From assembly GCF_001580545.1 (NCBI RefSeq), contig NZ_LRBG01000038.1:496001-560000 (forward strand): DNA of 64,000 nucleotides, written 5' to 3'. This document shows, piece by piece, positions 1 to 8,931 of this stretch. The stretch's first letter is position 1. Each line of letters opens with the position of its first letter. Origin of the DNA: Paraburkholderia monticola (GTDB lineage Bacteria > Pseudomonadota > Gammaproteobacteria > Burkholderiales > Burkholderiaceae). The translations under genes were made by a program, and so were the position numbers. The notes beneath the pieces are model-generated. The model was not told where the DNA came from. It did not search any database and saw only the letters and a program-made list of their open reading frames with translations.

Positions 1-248
1 GTGCTCAGGTTCGCGCTGAACTGGTTCAACTCGAAAAGGCCGGCTACAACCCGACCAACGACTACGCGGACTACCCGGCCAGCATCCAGGCCGCTGAAGC
101 GCGCGTCGCCGCGCAAAACGGCACGGCCGTCGCGGCCAACACCGCGGAGGCCAGCGGTTACGGCGCTCCGGCTGTCGGTACGTCGCAAGCCGGCCACGCT
201 GCCCTTCCGGCGAAGGCCGACCGTAACTCGGTGTACTTCGGCAACTAA
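1..248 (+). CDS. DUF4148 family protein, C-terminal part (5' truncated)
   Basis: The reading frame starting at base 3 runs open from the window edge to TAA at 246-248. It encodes about 81 residues beginning AQVRAELVQLEKAGYNP, which matches the conserved end of the small secreted DUF4148 proteins that are abundant in Burkholderiaceae. The start and signal peptide lie outside the window. Function is unknown for the family, and members are usually small exported proteins. A strong intrinsic terminator follows about 90 bases downstream. Confidence 0.8.
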   Translation, partial: AQVRAELVQLEKAGYNPTNDYADYPASIQAAEARVAAQNGTAVAANTAEASGYGAPAVGTSQAGHAALPAKADRNSVYFGN

Positions 249-336
249 TTGCAGTAGAAGTGCGCAGGTGTAGTGGGTAGTTGCAGTCTGCAGTAGACGC
301 CGTGTCGTGGCATCGCGCGAATACGGCGGGCAAGAA

Positions 337-370
337 AAAACGCCATCCAGTTCGTTTCGGATGGCGTTTT
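337..370 (+). terminator. Rho-independent terminator after the DUF4148 gene
   Basis: AAAACGCCATCC (337-348) pairs with GGATGGCGTTTT (359-370) around a 10-base loop and ends in a T run. It lies downstream of the DUF4148 stop. The A run at the 5' side could let it also work for the minus-strand gene ending at 405. Confidence 0.85.
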
Positions 371-404
371 GTCGTTTACACGGCGGCGGTGTGGCGGGTG
401 CGCG

Positions 405-725
405 TCAATGCAGTGTGCGATGTCGCCGGCCGATGTCGTCGAACAGCGCGCGGCTCGGCTCCAGTGCGAGCAGCCATGATTCGTCGTAGCCGCTGAGATT
501 CTCGAGCGCCTCGCGCAGCCGCTCGATCGCCACCGCGGGTAGCTCGACGCTCGCCTCGACCCCGCTCGACAACTTCGCGATGCTCGCCAGTTGCACGAGC
601 GCATCGGCGGCCTCGGCGACGTCGGCGGCGAAGATCAGATGCGTGTTCAGCAGTTCGACGAGGCCAGCAGAGGCCGCCACATCGTCGACATTGAGTTGCA
701 CGGCCAGAAAGGTGGCTTTGTTCAT
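405..725 (-). CDS. Small hypothetical protein (106 aa)
   Basis: No family recognised. The start at 725 was chosen because GGAGG stands a few bases upstream of the ATG; the longer frame would run into non-coding sequence. The protein (MNKATFLAVQLNVDDVAAS...) has no signal peptide or membrane segment. It is Ala/Leu/Glu-rich and likely helical, with a conserved-looking LSGYDESWLLALEPSRALFD stretch near the C-terminus. It is convergent with the DUF4148 gene and divergent from the cupin gene. Confidence 0.6.
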   Translation of the reverse strand: MNKATFLAVQLNVDDVAASAGLVELLNTHLIFAADVAEAADALVQLASIAKLSSGVEASVELPAVAIERLREALENLSGYDESWLLALEPSRALFDDIGRRHRTLH

Positions 726-865
726 CCTCGATTCCTCCCAGAATCCCGACGTTCGTGAGCTGCCCCGCGCGGCTTGACTGAGTATAGGCGATGGCCAATC
801 GCCCGCAATGATCGTACGAAACGGCAGGGGCGCCCAGCTTGCGAGGTGGCGCGGAGCGTGAGACC

Positions 866-871
866 TATAAT
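866..871 (+). promoter_or_regulatory. Possible -10 box upstream of the cupin gene
   Basis: TATAAT, an exact sigma-70 -10 consensus, stands about 84 bases before the cupin start in otherwise very GC-rich sequence. No convincing -35 element was seen at the right spacing, so this is only a candidate. Confidence 0.3.
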
Positions 872-954
872 AGGGCCAGCCGCGCAAGCGTCGTCGGCCG
901 TTGGCGGACGGCGCTGAACGCGTGGTTCGCGCGCTGGCTCATCGCTCATCGACC

Positions 955-1266
955 ATGAAGATCATCCGCAGCAGAAGCTTTACCGCGTCGCGTGCCTGGG
1001 GCGCGCTCGACATCGCGAACATGAACGGCATCACCACGCGTCTGCATTGGACCGACCAGCCGTACCGCTGGCACGTCAACGACGGCGAGGAGGTGTTCGC
1101 CGTGCTCGACGGACGCGTCGAGATGCGCTATCGCGAAGATGGTGTCGAGCGCTCGACGGTGCTGGAAACGGGCGATGTGTTCTACGCGTCGGTGGGCACC
1201 GAGCACGTCGCGCATCCGCTCGGCGCCGCGCGCGTGCTGGTCGTCGAAACGCAGGGCAGCGTCTGA
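955..1266 (+). CDS. Cupin-domain protein (103 aa)
   Basis: A single-domain cupin with the barrel motifs visible: WHVNDGEEVFAVLDGRVEMRYR in the first half (shown here only as a landmark, split at G-RVEMRYR) and GDVFYASVGTEHVAHP in the second. The second motif carries the metal-ligand-type histidines. Start 955 (MKIIRSRSF) was preferred to the upstream in-frame ATG at 901 because the extra 18 residues do not look like cupin sequence. Small cupins of this type have no general function that can be assigned from sequence. Probably a cytosolic metal-binding protein. Confidence 0.75.
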   Translation: MKIIRSRSFTASRAWGALDIANMNGITTRLHWTDQPYRWHVNDGEEVFAVLDGRVEMRYREDGVERSTVLETGDVFYASVGTEHVAHPLGAARVLVVETQGSV

Positions 1267-1430
1267 AGAAAACGGCAGTTTGACGGCGCCGCCGTGGCGG
1301 CTCGCCGGTGCCGCTCGCGCATAATATCCGGGCGACGGCGGGCGACGGCGACACCTGCTCGAGCATGGCGGCATGGCAATTGCTACGGCGTCGATTGAAT
1401 CGGTTTGAGATACACGTCGAGGAAAATCAG

Positions 1431-2243
1431 ATGACAAAACAATGGCAACCGACGGGGATCCGCGTCCTGATGACGGCGGCGCTTGGCGTCATGGTCGCCG
1501 GCTGCACGACGATGCCGTGGGAAAGCACGCCGTTCTACAACAGCGCGCCGTCCAGTCCGACCAGCCTCGCGACGGTTCCGGTGCCCGCCGGCTACTACCG
1601 CGTCAATCCAGGCGATACGCTGTTGGGCATCGCCTCGGCATATGGACGCAAACCACAGGAAATTGCGGCGTGGAACGGCTTGCCGGTCAACGCGGCGGTC
1701 GCGCCCGGCCAGGTGCTGCGCGTGTCGCCGCCTATGTCTTCGGGCAGCGTGGTCGCGCCGCCGGTTGCGGTGGCCCCCGGTGCGCCAGGAGCGCCAGCCG
1801 CGCCGGGCGCGACGGCGAATGTGCCGCCGGGTGCCGTGCCCGGTGCGCCGGCCGCCGCGGCCGGGCCGCAGCAGGGCGTGCTGCAATGGCCGTTGCGCGG
1901 ACCGATCCTGCGTACCTTCGCGCCGGGCAAATCCAACGGCATCGTGATCGGCGGACAGCCCGGCGATCCGGTCAAGGCCGCGGCGACCGGCCGCGTGGTC
2001 TACGCGGGTACCGGCATCGAAGCCTACGGGCCGCTCATCATCATCAAGCACAACGACTCGCTGATCACCGCGTACGGTCAGAACAGCCAGTTGCTCGTCA
2101 AGGAAGGCGACGCGGTCGCGCAAGGGCAGACGATCGGCGAGGTCGGTGTCGATAGCCGCGGCACTGCGGCGATCCAGTTCGAAGTGCGCCAGAACGGCCA
2201 GCCGGTCGATCCGCTTCAGTGGCTGCCGAAGCCGGGCGGCTAG
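1431..2243 (+). CDS. LysM and LytM (M23-like) domain lipoprotein, NlpD-like
   Basis: Lipoprotein signal peptide with lipobox-like VAGC, then a LysM peptidoglycan-binding domain (YYRVNPGDTLLGIASAYG), a Pro/Ala/Gly-rich linker, and a C-terminal LytM fold. The catalytic histidines of true M23 endopeptidases are missing: AYGQNSQ stands where AYxHx is expected, and GGQPGDPV lacks the HxxxD ligands. By analogy with NlpD, this suggests an amidase activator at the outer membrane rather than a hydrolase. The start has GAGG seven to ten bases upstream. Confidence 0.8.
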   Translation: MTKQWQPTGIRVLMTAALGVMVAGCTTMPWESTPFYNSAPSSPTSLATVPVPAGYYRVNPGDTLLGIASAYGRKPQEIAAWNGLPVNAAVAPGQVLRVSPPMSSGSVVAPPVAVAPGAPGAPAAPGATANVPPGAVPGAPAAAAGPQQGVLQWPLRGPILRTFAPGKSNGIVIGGQPGDPVKAAATGRVVYAGTGIEAYGPLIIIKHNDSLITAYGQNSQLLVKEGDAVAQGQTIGEVGVDSRGTAAIQFEVRQNGQPVDPLQWLPKPGG

Positions 2244-2431
2244 GTGTGCCCGTATCGTGCGTAACTCATCGCGGCCGGAGCTGTGCGGCTCCCGCCGATG
2301 CGCCGATTTTCAGCGCCGCATGAAATTGAATACACTCTATGGCTGGATTGCTGGCGCGTGAGCGTTCCTTACGGAATGCAAGCGCGACCGGCTGCCGTAG
2401 GCTGTCATTCATGGACGCACAGGGACACACA

Positions 2432-3439
2432 ATGATCGATTTGCGCAGCGATACCGTTACCCGTCCGACTCCGCCGATGCTCGCGGCGATGTCGGCGGCC
2501 GAAGTTGGCGACGACGTCTGGGGCGACGACCCCACCGTACTGCGTCTGCAAGCCACGCTGGCCGAGCGCACCGGCAAGGAAGCGGGGCTGTTCTTTCCGA
2601 GCGGCACGCAAAGCAACCTCGCCGCGTTGATGGCGCACTGCGCACGCGGCGACGAATACATCGTCGGTCAGCTCGCGCACACCTACAAATACGAAGGCGG
2701 TGGCGCGGCGGTGCTCGGCAGCATCCAGCCGCAACCGCTCGAAAATGCCGCCGACGGCTCGATCCCCCTCGAAAAAATCGCCGCCGCGATCAAGCCGATC
2801 GACGATCACTTCGCGCGCACGCGGCTGCTCGCGCTGGAAAACACGATCGGCGGCAAGGTACTGCCGGCGCAGTACGTCGCCGAGGCGACGCAACTCGCGC
2901 GCGAGCGCGGTCTCGCGACCCACCTCGACGGCGCGCGCGTGTTCAACGCGGCGGTCGCGTCGGGCAAGCCGGTTGCGGTGCTCGCCGAAGCGTTCGATTC
3001 GGTGTCGATCTGCTTTTCGAAGGGCCTGGGCGCGCCGGTCGGCTCGGTGCTGGTCGGCAGCCGCGCGCTGATCGATGTCGCGCATCGCTGGCGCAAGGTG
3101 CTGGGCGGCGGCATGCGCCAGGCCGGCGTGCTCGCGGCGGCGTGCCTGTATGCGCTCGATCACAACGTCGAACGTCTCGCCGACGACCATGCGAACGCCG
3201 CGCATCTGGCAGCGGGACTGGAATCGATCGAGCAGGTGAAGGTGCAGTCGGTCGCGACGAACATGGTGTTCGCGCAGTTTCCGCAGCAGCATTGCGCGCC
3301 GCTCGAGGCGTGGCTCAAGGAACGCGGCATCCTCACGCAGATGCTGTATGCGTCGCGCTTCGTCACGCACAAGGACGTGTCGCGCGACGATATCGATACG
3401 TTTATTGCCGCGGTGAAGGGGTATTTCGCGGCGCGTTGA
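2432..3439 (+). CDS. ltaE: Low-specificity L-threonine aldolase
   Basis: A PLP-dependent fold-type I enzyme that cleaves L-threonine or L-allo-threonine to glycine and acetaldehyde. The N-terminus MIDLRSDTVTRPTPPM and EVGDDVWGDDPTV are hallmark sequences. The PLP lysine lies in CFSKGLGAPVGS (about residue 197), and the LDGARVFNAAVA region holds the conserved Asp/Arg. Length (335 aa) is normal. Start 2432 follows AGGGA at good spacing; an in-frame ATG at 2411 (MDAQGHT) is possible but has a weaker ribosome site. Single gene with its own terminator. Confidence 0.9.
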   Translation: MIDLRSDTVTRPTPPMLAAMSAAEVGDDVWGDDPTVLRLQATLAERTGKEAGLFFPSGTQSNLAALMAHCARGDEYIVGQLAHTYKYEGGGAAVLGSIQPQPLENAADGSIPLEKIAAAIKPIDDHFARTRLLALENTIGGKVLPAQYVAEATQLARERGLATHLDGARVFNAAVASGKPVAVLAEAFDSVSICFSKGLGAPVGSVLVGSRALIDVAHRWRKVLGGGMRQAGVLAAACLYALDHNVERLADDHANAAHLAAGLESIEQVKVQSVATNMVFAQFPQQHCAPLEAWLKERGILTQMLYASRFVTHKDVSRDDIDTFIAAVKGYFAAR

Positions 3440-3449
3440 TCGTCATCAG

Positions 3450-3484
3450 GCGAGGCGGCTCACATCGTTGCCGCCTCGTTTTGC
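3450..3484 (+). terminator. Rho-independent terminator after ltaE
   Basis: CGAGGCGG (3451-3458) pairs with CCGCCTCG (3471-3478), extended by one G-C pair, with an 11-base loop and a T-rich tail (TTTTGCCGTTTT). It lies just after the ltaE stop and before the convergent MFS gene. Confidence 0.8.
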
Positions 3485-3571
3485 CGTTTTGGTCCCGTCC
3501 GTGCGCGCTCGTTCGAGCCGCACTTCGTTCTTCAGGCCTGATCCCGCCTCACGCGCCGCGCGGCGCATCGC

Positions 3572-5089
3572 TCACTTGATCGCCGCCTTCGTCTGCCCGC
3601 CCGCGCGGTGCGACGGCGCGAGCAAACGCAAGCCGCTCGCAAGGCTCGCCGCGCCGGCGAAGAACGCGCCGAGGCCGAGCGCGAGCGTCGGCCCATGCTG
3701 GCGGCCGGCGATGCCGAAACACAGCGCGACGAGCGCCGCGCCGGTCGCCTGTCCCAGCAGCCGCGCGGTCGCGACGATGCCGCTCGCGCCGCCGCTGCGC
3801 TCCGGCGGCGCGCTCGCCATCAACGCCTTCAGATTCGGTGACTGGAAAAAGCCAAAGCCCGCGCCGCAGATCGCCATGCGAATGCCGATGTCGAGCACGT
3901 GCGGGTGCGCAGGCAGCATCGCCAGCGATGCCATCCCCGCCGATAGCACCGCCAGCCCGATCGCGCCGAGCAGCCCCGGCGGATAACGGTCCGACAGGCC
4001 GCCCGCGAGCGGCGCGGCGAGCGCGACCACGACGGGCCACGGCGTCATCAGGAAGCCGGTTTCGACCTGGCTGCGCAGCAGGACGTCCTCGAAATAGAAC
4101 GGCAGCGACACGAACGCGAGGCCCTGCGCCGCGAACGAGCACACGGCCGTCACCGCCGACAGCGCGAACACCGGCCGCTTGAACAGATCGACAGGCAGCA
4201 TCGGCGCGGGATGGCCCGCTTCGCGGCGGATCAGCAGCAGCCCGAACACGACGGCGACAGCCGCGGCGCTGAGCACGATCTGCATCGATGCGCGTTGCGC
4301 CGCCTCGCCGAGCGCGAAGATCAGCGCCGCGAACGTGACCACGTTGAGCAGCGCCGCGACCGGATCGAGCTGATGTTTGCCCTGGGCGGTGTGCGGCAGC
4401 GCCGGCATCGCGAAGCTCAGCGCCAGCACGCCGAGCGGCACGTTGACCGCGAACAGCCACGGCCATGTTGCGACCGACAGAATCAGCGAGGCCACCGTCG
4501 GCCCGACCGCGAACGACACGCCGACGATCAGCGCGTTGGTGCCGAGCCCGCGCCCGAGCCGATGCGGTGGATACAGATAGCGGATCAGCGCGGTGTTCAC
4601 GCTCATGATCGCGCTCGCGCCGAGCCCCTGCACGATGCGCGCGGCGGCGAGCAGCGGCAGCGTCGGCGCCATCGCGCAGCCGAGCGAGCTGAGCGTGAAC
4701 AGCGCAATACCGCCGATATAGATACGCCGATGCCCGACGATATCGCCGAGCGCGGCAAGCGGCAGCAGCGTCGCGACCATCGCGAGCTGATACGCGTTGA
4801 TGATCCAGACCGACGCGGCCGGCGCCGCGTGCAGGTCGGCGGCGATCGCGGGCAGCGCGGTGTTGGCGATCGCGGTGTCGAGCGTCGCGAGCGCGACGGC
4901 GAGCATGATCGCGGCCATCGCGCGACGATTGGCGGCGGACATCGGGCCGTCGGCGGGAAGGGGCGGCGCGGGGGCGTCGATGGAACGGCTGAGCTTGTCG
5001 GACAAGGCGTGGCTCGTGGGGTCGGGCGTGCCGGCGCGTCGGCGGCCTGCGGGGACGCGTGCGCGGACGGCGGTTTCGTTGGGGGTCAT
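3572..5089 (-). CDS. MFS transporter, DHA2/EmrB-QacA type (14 TM segments)
   Basis: Integral inner-membrane protein of 505 aa. After a hydrophilic N-terminus of about 50 residues the helices begin with MLAVALATLDTAIANTALPA, the typical first helix of DHA2 drug:H+ antiporters. GDIVGHRRIYIGGIALF matches motif A, and LGTNALIVGVSFAVGPTV fits the motif C region. A multidrug or small-molecule efflux role is the family norm, but the substrate cannot be read from sequence. The start at 5089 is the best in-frame ATG; upstream frame sequence is unlike protein. Divergent from glgP. Confidence 0.8.
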   Translation of the reverse strand: MTPNETAVRARVPAGRRRAGTPDPTSHALSDKLSRSIDAPAPPLPADGPMSAANRRAMAAIMLAVALATLDTAIANTALPAIAADLHAAPAASVWIINAYQLAMVATLLPLAALGDIVGHRRIYIGGIALFTLSSLGCAMAPTLPLLAAARIVQGLGASAIMSVNTALIRYLYPPHRLGRGLGTNALIVGVSFAVGPTVASLILSVATWPWLFAVNVPLGVLALSFAMPALPHTAQGKHQLDPVAALLNVVTFAALIFALGEAAQRASMQIVLSAAAVAVVFGLLLIRREAGHPAPMLPVDLFKRPVFALSAVTAVCSFAAQGLAFVSLPFYFEDVLLRSQVETGFLMTPWPVVVALAAPLAGGLSDRYPPGLLGAIGLAVLSAGMASLAMLPAHPHVLDIGIRMAICGAGFGFFQSPNLKALMASAPPERSGGASGIVATARLLGQATGAALVALCFGIAGRQHGPTLALGLGAFFAGAASLASGLRLLAPSHRAGGQTKAAIK

Positions 5090-5720
5090 GCGTATGCGCT
5101 GTCGGGGCCACGGCGGGTGAACGTAGCGGTTCGTGCGGCGCAACCTCGCGATTGTTGCAGAGACGGCGCGATCGTGCAGGGAGCCGGGCTGTGAGGGGGA
5201 GAGGTTTACGGCGAGGCGCTTCGATCTCTCTATAAGGCAACTAACTGTCAGCCCCGCCTGCCATCCCCAAGTCGGCTCGCGTCTGGCGGCAAATCCAACA
5301 CGCATACGCCAGAAGCCGCTTCGCAGAACGGGCCGCCCGATTCGACCACGCCATAACGAAATGCGGCGCTTCATCGGCGCGTCATGCATCGAAAAAATAA
5401 TCGATGTGCAGCACGCGACCGCTCGGGCGCACCCCAGTCGCCAACCCGCCGACGTCGACGCCATGCATCCGCCGATGCACACCCCGAGTGCCGCCACCAC
5501 GCGGCTTTGCACCGCATCCGGGCGCATGCCGCGGCGCTATCCCGTGGCACCGGCTCGGCGCGCCGGGCACGGCATGTGCGTGAAAGTCCGCTCGCGCGCC
5601 GGTGTGCGCGATCCCCAAAATGTTCTACTCTGTTTTTTTAAACCGCTCCGACAGGCACGCGCCTCCCGTCCGTCCCCCGTGCGGTTCGCGTCTGCCATGT
5701 CGAACTTCCCGGAGGCTTCG

Positions 5721-8174
5721 ATGACGACCGTCGATCTGGAATTCGACCAGCTCCACAGTACCGTCGACGCGCTACGGCGCTCAATTTCGAATCGCATGAT
5801 GTACGGCGTCGGCAAGGACGCCATCACCGCTCACCCGCACGACTGGCTGCACGCGGCCGCGCTGGCCGTGCGCGACCGGCTCGTCGCGCGCTGGATGAAG
5901 ACCACCCGCCTGCAATACGAGCAGGACGTGAAGCGGGTCTACTACCTGTCGATGGAGTTTCTGATCGGCAGGACCTTTACCAACGCGCTGCTCGCGCTCG
6001 GCATTCACGATCAGATGAAGGAGGCGCTCGCGAGCCTCGGTGTCGACATGGATGCGCTGATCGATATCGAACCCGACGCGGCGCTCGGCAATGGCGGCCT
6101 CGGCCGGCTCGCCGCGTGCTTTCTCGACTCGATGGCGACGCTCGGCATTCCGGGCTTCGGCTACGGCATCCGTTACCAGTACGGGATGTTCCGTCAGGAA
6201 ATCGTCAACGGCGAGCAGGTCGAGGCGCCCGATTATTGGCTGCGCGCCGGCAATCCGTGGGAATTTCCGCGGCCCGAAATCAAATACATGGTGCACTTCG
6301 GCGGCCGCACGGTGCAGCGCGGCGACAAGACCGACTGGATCGACACCGAGCACGTGAACGCGACCGCGTATGACACGGTGATTCCCGGATATGCGACCGA
6401 CGCGACCAACACGCTGCGTCTATGGTCCGCGCGCGCGACCGAGGAACTCGACCTCGGCGCGTTCAATCGCGGCGACTACCGCAATGCGGTCGATACGAAG
6501 AACATGTCGGAGAACGTGTCGCGGCTGCTCTATCCGGACGACTCGACGCCAGCCGGCCGCGAGTTGCGGCTGCGCCAGGAGTACTTCTTCGTGTCGGCGA
6601 CGATGCAGGATCTGATCCGCCGCTATCAACGCACGCACAGCACGTTCGGCCGCTTCGCGGAGAAGGTCGCGGTGCACCTGAACGACACACACCCGGTGCT
6701 GGCGATTCCCGAGCTGATGCGCCTGCTCGTCGATGTGCATCATCTGCCGTGGGACAAGGCGTGGAAGCATGTGACGCAGATCTTCTCGTACACGAATCAC
6801 ACGCTGATGCCCGAGGCGCTCGAAACCTGGGATGTCGAAATGTTGTCGCGCCTGCTGCCGCGCCATCTCGAGATCATCTTCGAAATCAACGCGCAGTTTC
6901 TGAAGCACGTCGGCGAGCATTCGGGGCACGACGTCGAGATGATCCGCCGCATTTCGCTCGTCGACGAATATGGGCAGCGGCGCGTGCGCATGGCGTATCT
7001 GGCGATCGTCGCGAGTCACAAGGTGAACGGCGTGTCGAAGCTGCATTCGCAACTGATGACACGCGACATCTTCGCCGACTTCGCGCGCATCTATCCGGAC
7101 CGCTTCACCAATGTGACGAACGGCATCACGCCGCGCCGCTGGCTCGCCCAGGCGAGTCCGTCGCTGTCGTCGCTGATCGACTCGCGCATCGGCAAGCATT
7201 GGCGCGGCAATCTGTTCGAGCTCGAGCAATTGCGTAATCTGCGCAAGGACGACGAGTTCGTCGAAGCGTTCCGCGAGGCCAAACGACAGAGCAAGCTGCG
7301 GCTCGTGCACCGGCTCGCGCAGCATACCAAGCTGCACTTCAATCCGGATGCGCTGTTCGATCTGCAGGTCAAGCGCATTCACGAATACAAGCGCCAGTTG
7401 CTGAACGTGCTGCACGTGATCGTTCGCTACAACGAGATTCGCGCGAATCCGGAGCGCGACTGGGTGCCGCGCGTCGTGCTGTTCGCGGGCAAGGCCGCGT
7501 CCGCGTACCGGATGGCGAAGACGATCATCAAGCTGATCGGCGACGTGAGCGAGAAGGTCAACCATGATCCGCTGATCGGCGATCGGCTGAAGGTCGTGTT
7601 CGTGCCGAACTACGGCGTGAGCGTGGCCGAACTGATCATTCCGGCGGCGGATCTGTCGGAGCAGATCTCGATGGCCGGCACCGAGGCGTCGGGCACCGGC
7701 AATATGAAGCTCGCGCTCAATGGCGCATTGACGATCGGCACGATGGACGGCGCGAACATCGAGATCTGCGAGGCGGTGGGGCGCGAGAACATCTTCATCT
7801 TCGGCCACACCGCCGACGAGGTGGACGACCTGCGCGCGACCGGCTATCGGCCGCGGCGGATCTACGAGGAGAACGAAGCACTACGCGCCGCGCTCGATCA
7901 GATTCGCTCGGGCTACTTCTCACCGGACGATCCGCTGCGCTTCTCGGATATCTTCCACACGCTGGTCGACTGGGGCGATCACTACATGGTGCTGGCCGAT
8001 TTCGACGCCTTCGCGAAGGCGCAGAACGAAGTGGATGCGCGCTTCGTGGACCGGCACGGGTGGGCCGAAAGCGCGATCGAGAACGTTGCGGGCATGGGGC
8101 AGTTTTCGTCGGATCGCACGATTGGCGAATATGCTCGCAATATCTGGCGCGTGAGTCCGCTCAATATCGAGTGA
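5721..8174 (+). CDS. glgP: Glycogen/starch/alpha-glucan phosphorylase
   Basis: Family GT35 enzyme, 817 aa, the usual length. It releases glucose-1-phosphate from alpha-1,4-glucans. Visible hallmarks are VYYLSMEFLIGRTFTNAL near the N-terminus, NGGLGRLAACFLDS, and the PLP-site segment EASGTGNMKLALNGALTIG with the Schiff-base lysine at about residue 663, followed by DGANIEI. Start 5721 is set by GGAGG six bases upstream. No other glycogen gene is in the window, so it stands alone here, convergent with the DUF6232 gene 12 bases downstream. Confidence 0.92.
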   Translation: MTTVDLEFDQLHSTVDALRRSISNRMMYGVGKDAITAHPHDWLHAAALAVRDRLVARWMKTTRLQYEQDVKRVYYLSMEFLIGRTFTNALLALGIHDQMKEALASLGVDMDALIDIEPDAALGNGGLGRLAACFLDSMATLGIPGFGYGIRYQYGMFRQEIVNGEQVEAPDYWLRAGNPWEFPRPEIKYMVHFGGRTVQRGDKTDWIDTEHVNATAYDTVIPGYATDATNTLRLWSARATEELDLGAFNRGDYRNAVDTKNMSENVSRLLYPDDSTPAGRELRLRQEYFFVSATMQDLIRRYQRTHSTFGRFAEKVAVHLNDTHPVLAIPELMRLLVDVHHLPWDKAWKHVTQIFSYTNHTLMPEALETWDVEMLSRLLPRHLEIIFEINAQFLKHVGEHSGHDVEMIRRISLVDEYGQRRVRMAYLAIVASHKVNGVSKLHSQLMTRDIFADFARIYPDRFTNVTNGITPRRWLAQASPSLSSLIDSRIGKHWRGNLFELEQLRNLRKDDEFVEAFREAKRQSKLRLVHRLAQHTKLHFNPDALFDLQVKRIHEYKRQLLNVLHVIVRYNEIRANPERDWVPRVVLFAGKAASAYRMAKTIIKLIGDVSEKVNHDPLIGDRLKVVFVPNYGVSVAELIIPAADLSEQISMAGTEASGTGNMKLALNGALTIGTMDGANIEICEAVGRENIFIFGHTADEVDDLRATGYRPRRIYEENEALRAALDQIRSGYFSPDDPLRFSDIFHTLVDWGDHYMVLADFDAFAKAQNEVDARFVDRHGWAESAIENVAGMGQFSSDRTIGEYARNIWRVSPLNIE

Positions 8175-8186
8175 GCGTGAGGGGGG

Positions 8187-8588
8187 TTAAACCTTGGGCG
8201 CGGCTGCCGCAGCCGCGGCTGCCGCCTTCGCCCGATGCACGGCCTCGCCGACGCGTGCGACGAACTCGCGGTCCGTGCTCATCAGCGCCTCGCGCTCGCC
8301 GTCGGCCGTCTTGACCATCAGCCGATGCGTGACGTCCTGGCTCACCCAGGTGAGCCAACCGACCACGATCAGCATGACCCCGCATACGATTCCCGGCGCC
8401 GACTGCAGCACGCCGCCGACGATCGCGCCGATCAACCCGGCCACCGAGATCGTGAGCGGCACAACCCTGTTCTTCTGCACGGTGACGACCTGCACGTCGA
8501 CGATGTCGCGAAGCGGGAAGACCTGACCCGCGGACGAGAGGGCGTTGCGCGTGACCGACACGCCGCGATCGTTGAAAGGGGTTTCCAT
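8187..8588 (-). CDS. DUF6232-like small membrane protein
   Basis: 133 aa. The N-terminal part (DRGVSVTRNAL... PLRDIVDVQVVTV) is followed by two hydrophobic segments (LTISVAGLIGAIVGGVL and GIVCGVMLIVVGWLTWV), then a short soluble domain (HRLMVKTADGEREALMSTD) and an Ala-rich tail. This matches the layout of the DUF6232 family, whose function is unknown. It ends 12 bases from the glgP stop, tail to tail. Confidence 0.65.
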   Translation of the reverse strand: METPFNDRGVSVTRNALSSAGQVFPLRDIVDVQVVTVQKNRVVPLTISVAGLIGAIVGGVLQSAPGIVCGVMLIVVGWLTWVSQDVTHRLMVKTADGEREALMSTDREFVARVGEAVHRAKAAAAAAAAAPKV

Positions 8589-8931
8589 CGGTTCAATGCG
8601 AGGGTGGTGAAGGGCGCAGCGTAGCAGACTTTTTCAAATCCGAAAAAGACTTCAACACTCAACCAGCCGATACGGATGATCACATCACCAGTGGATCGGC
8701 ATGCAGCAAGTCATGGATGCTGTAGTCACCATCCAGAACTTGCATGACGGCTGCGACACGACGAGATACTTTTAACCCGGTCGAATATTTCAATATTAAC
8801 GAACGACATCAAAGGTGTTCTAGAGCCGGAGCACGTCAAAAACAGAGCATGCATAGACATGCCGTCCTGGATATGAAATCCGCAGTTAGCCTCGACGGCT
8901 TGGTTTGATCGCTATTGGTAGATCACCTCCT
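8589..8931. other. Intergenic region (343 bases) with an orphan Shine-Dalgarno and a possible short reading frame
   Basis: More AT-rich than its surroundings. On the minus strand a perfect AAGGAGGTGATCT follows immediately after the sigma-like gene's stop but has no start codon at a usable distance. Further on, minus-strand 8680-8793 encodes 37 codons from a TTG, containing GLKVSRRVAAVMQVLDGDYS and then IHDLLHADPLVM before TGA. These read like protein rather than noise and could be the remnant of a gene. CTTTTTC/GAAAAAG forms a 7-bp stem near 8630-8650. No terminator or ordinary gene was seen. Confidence 0.35.
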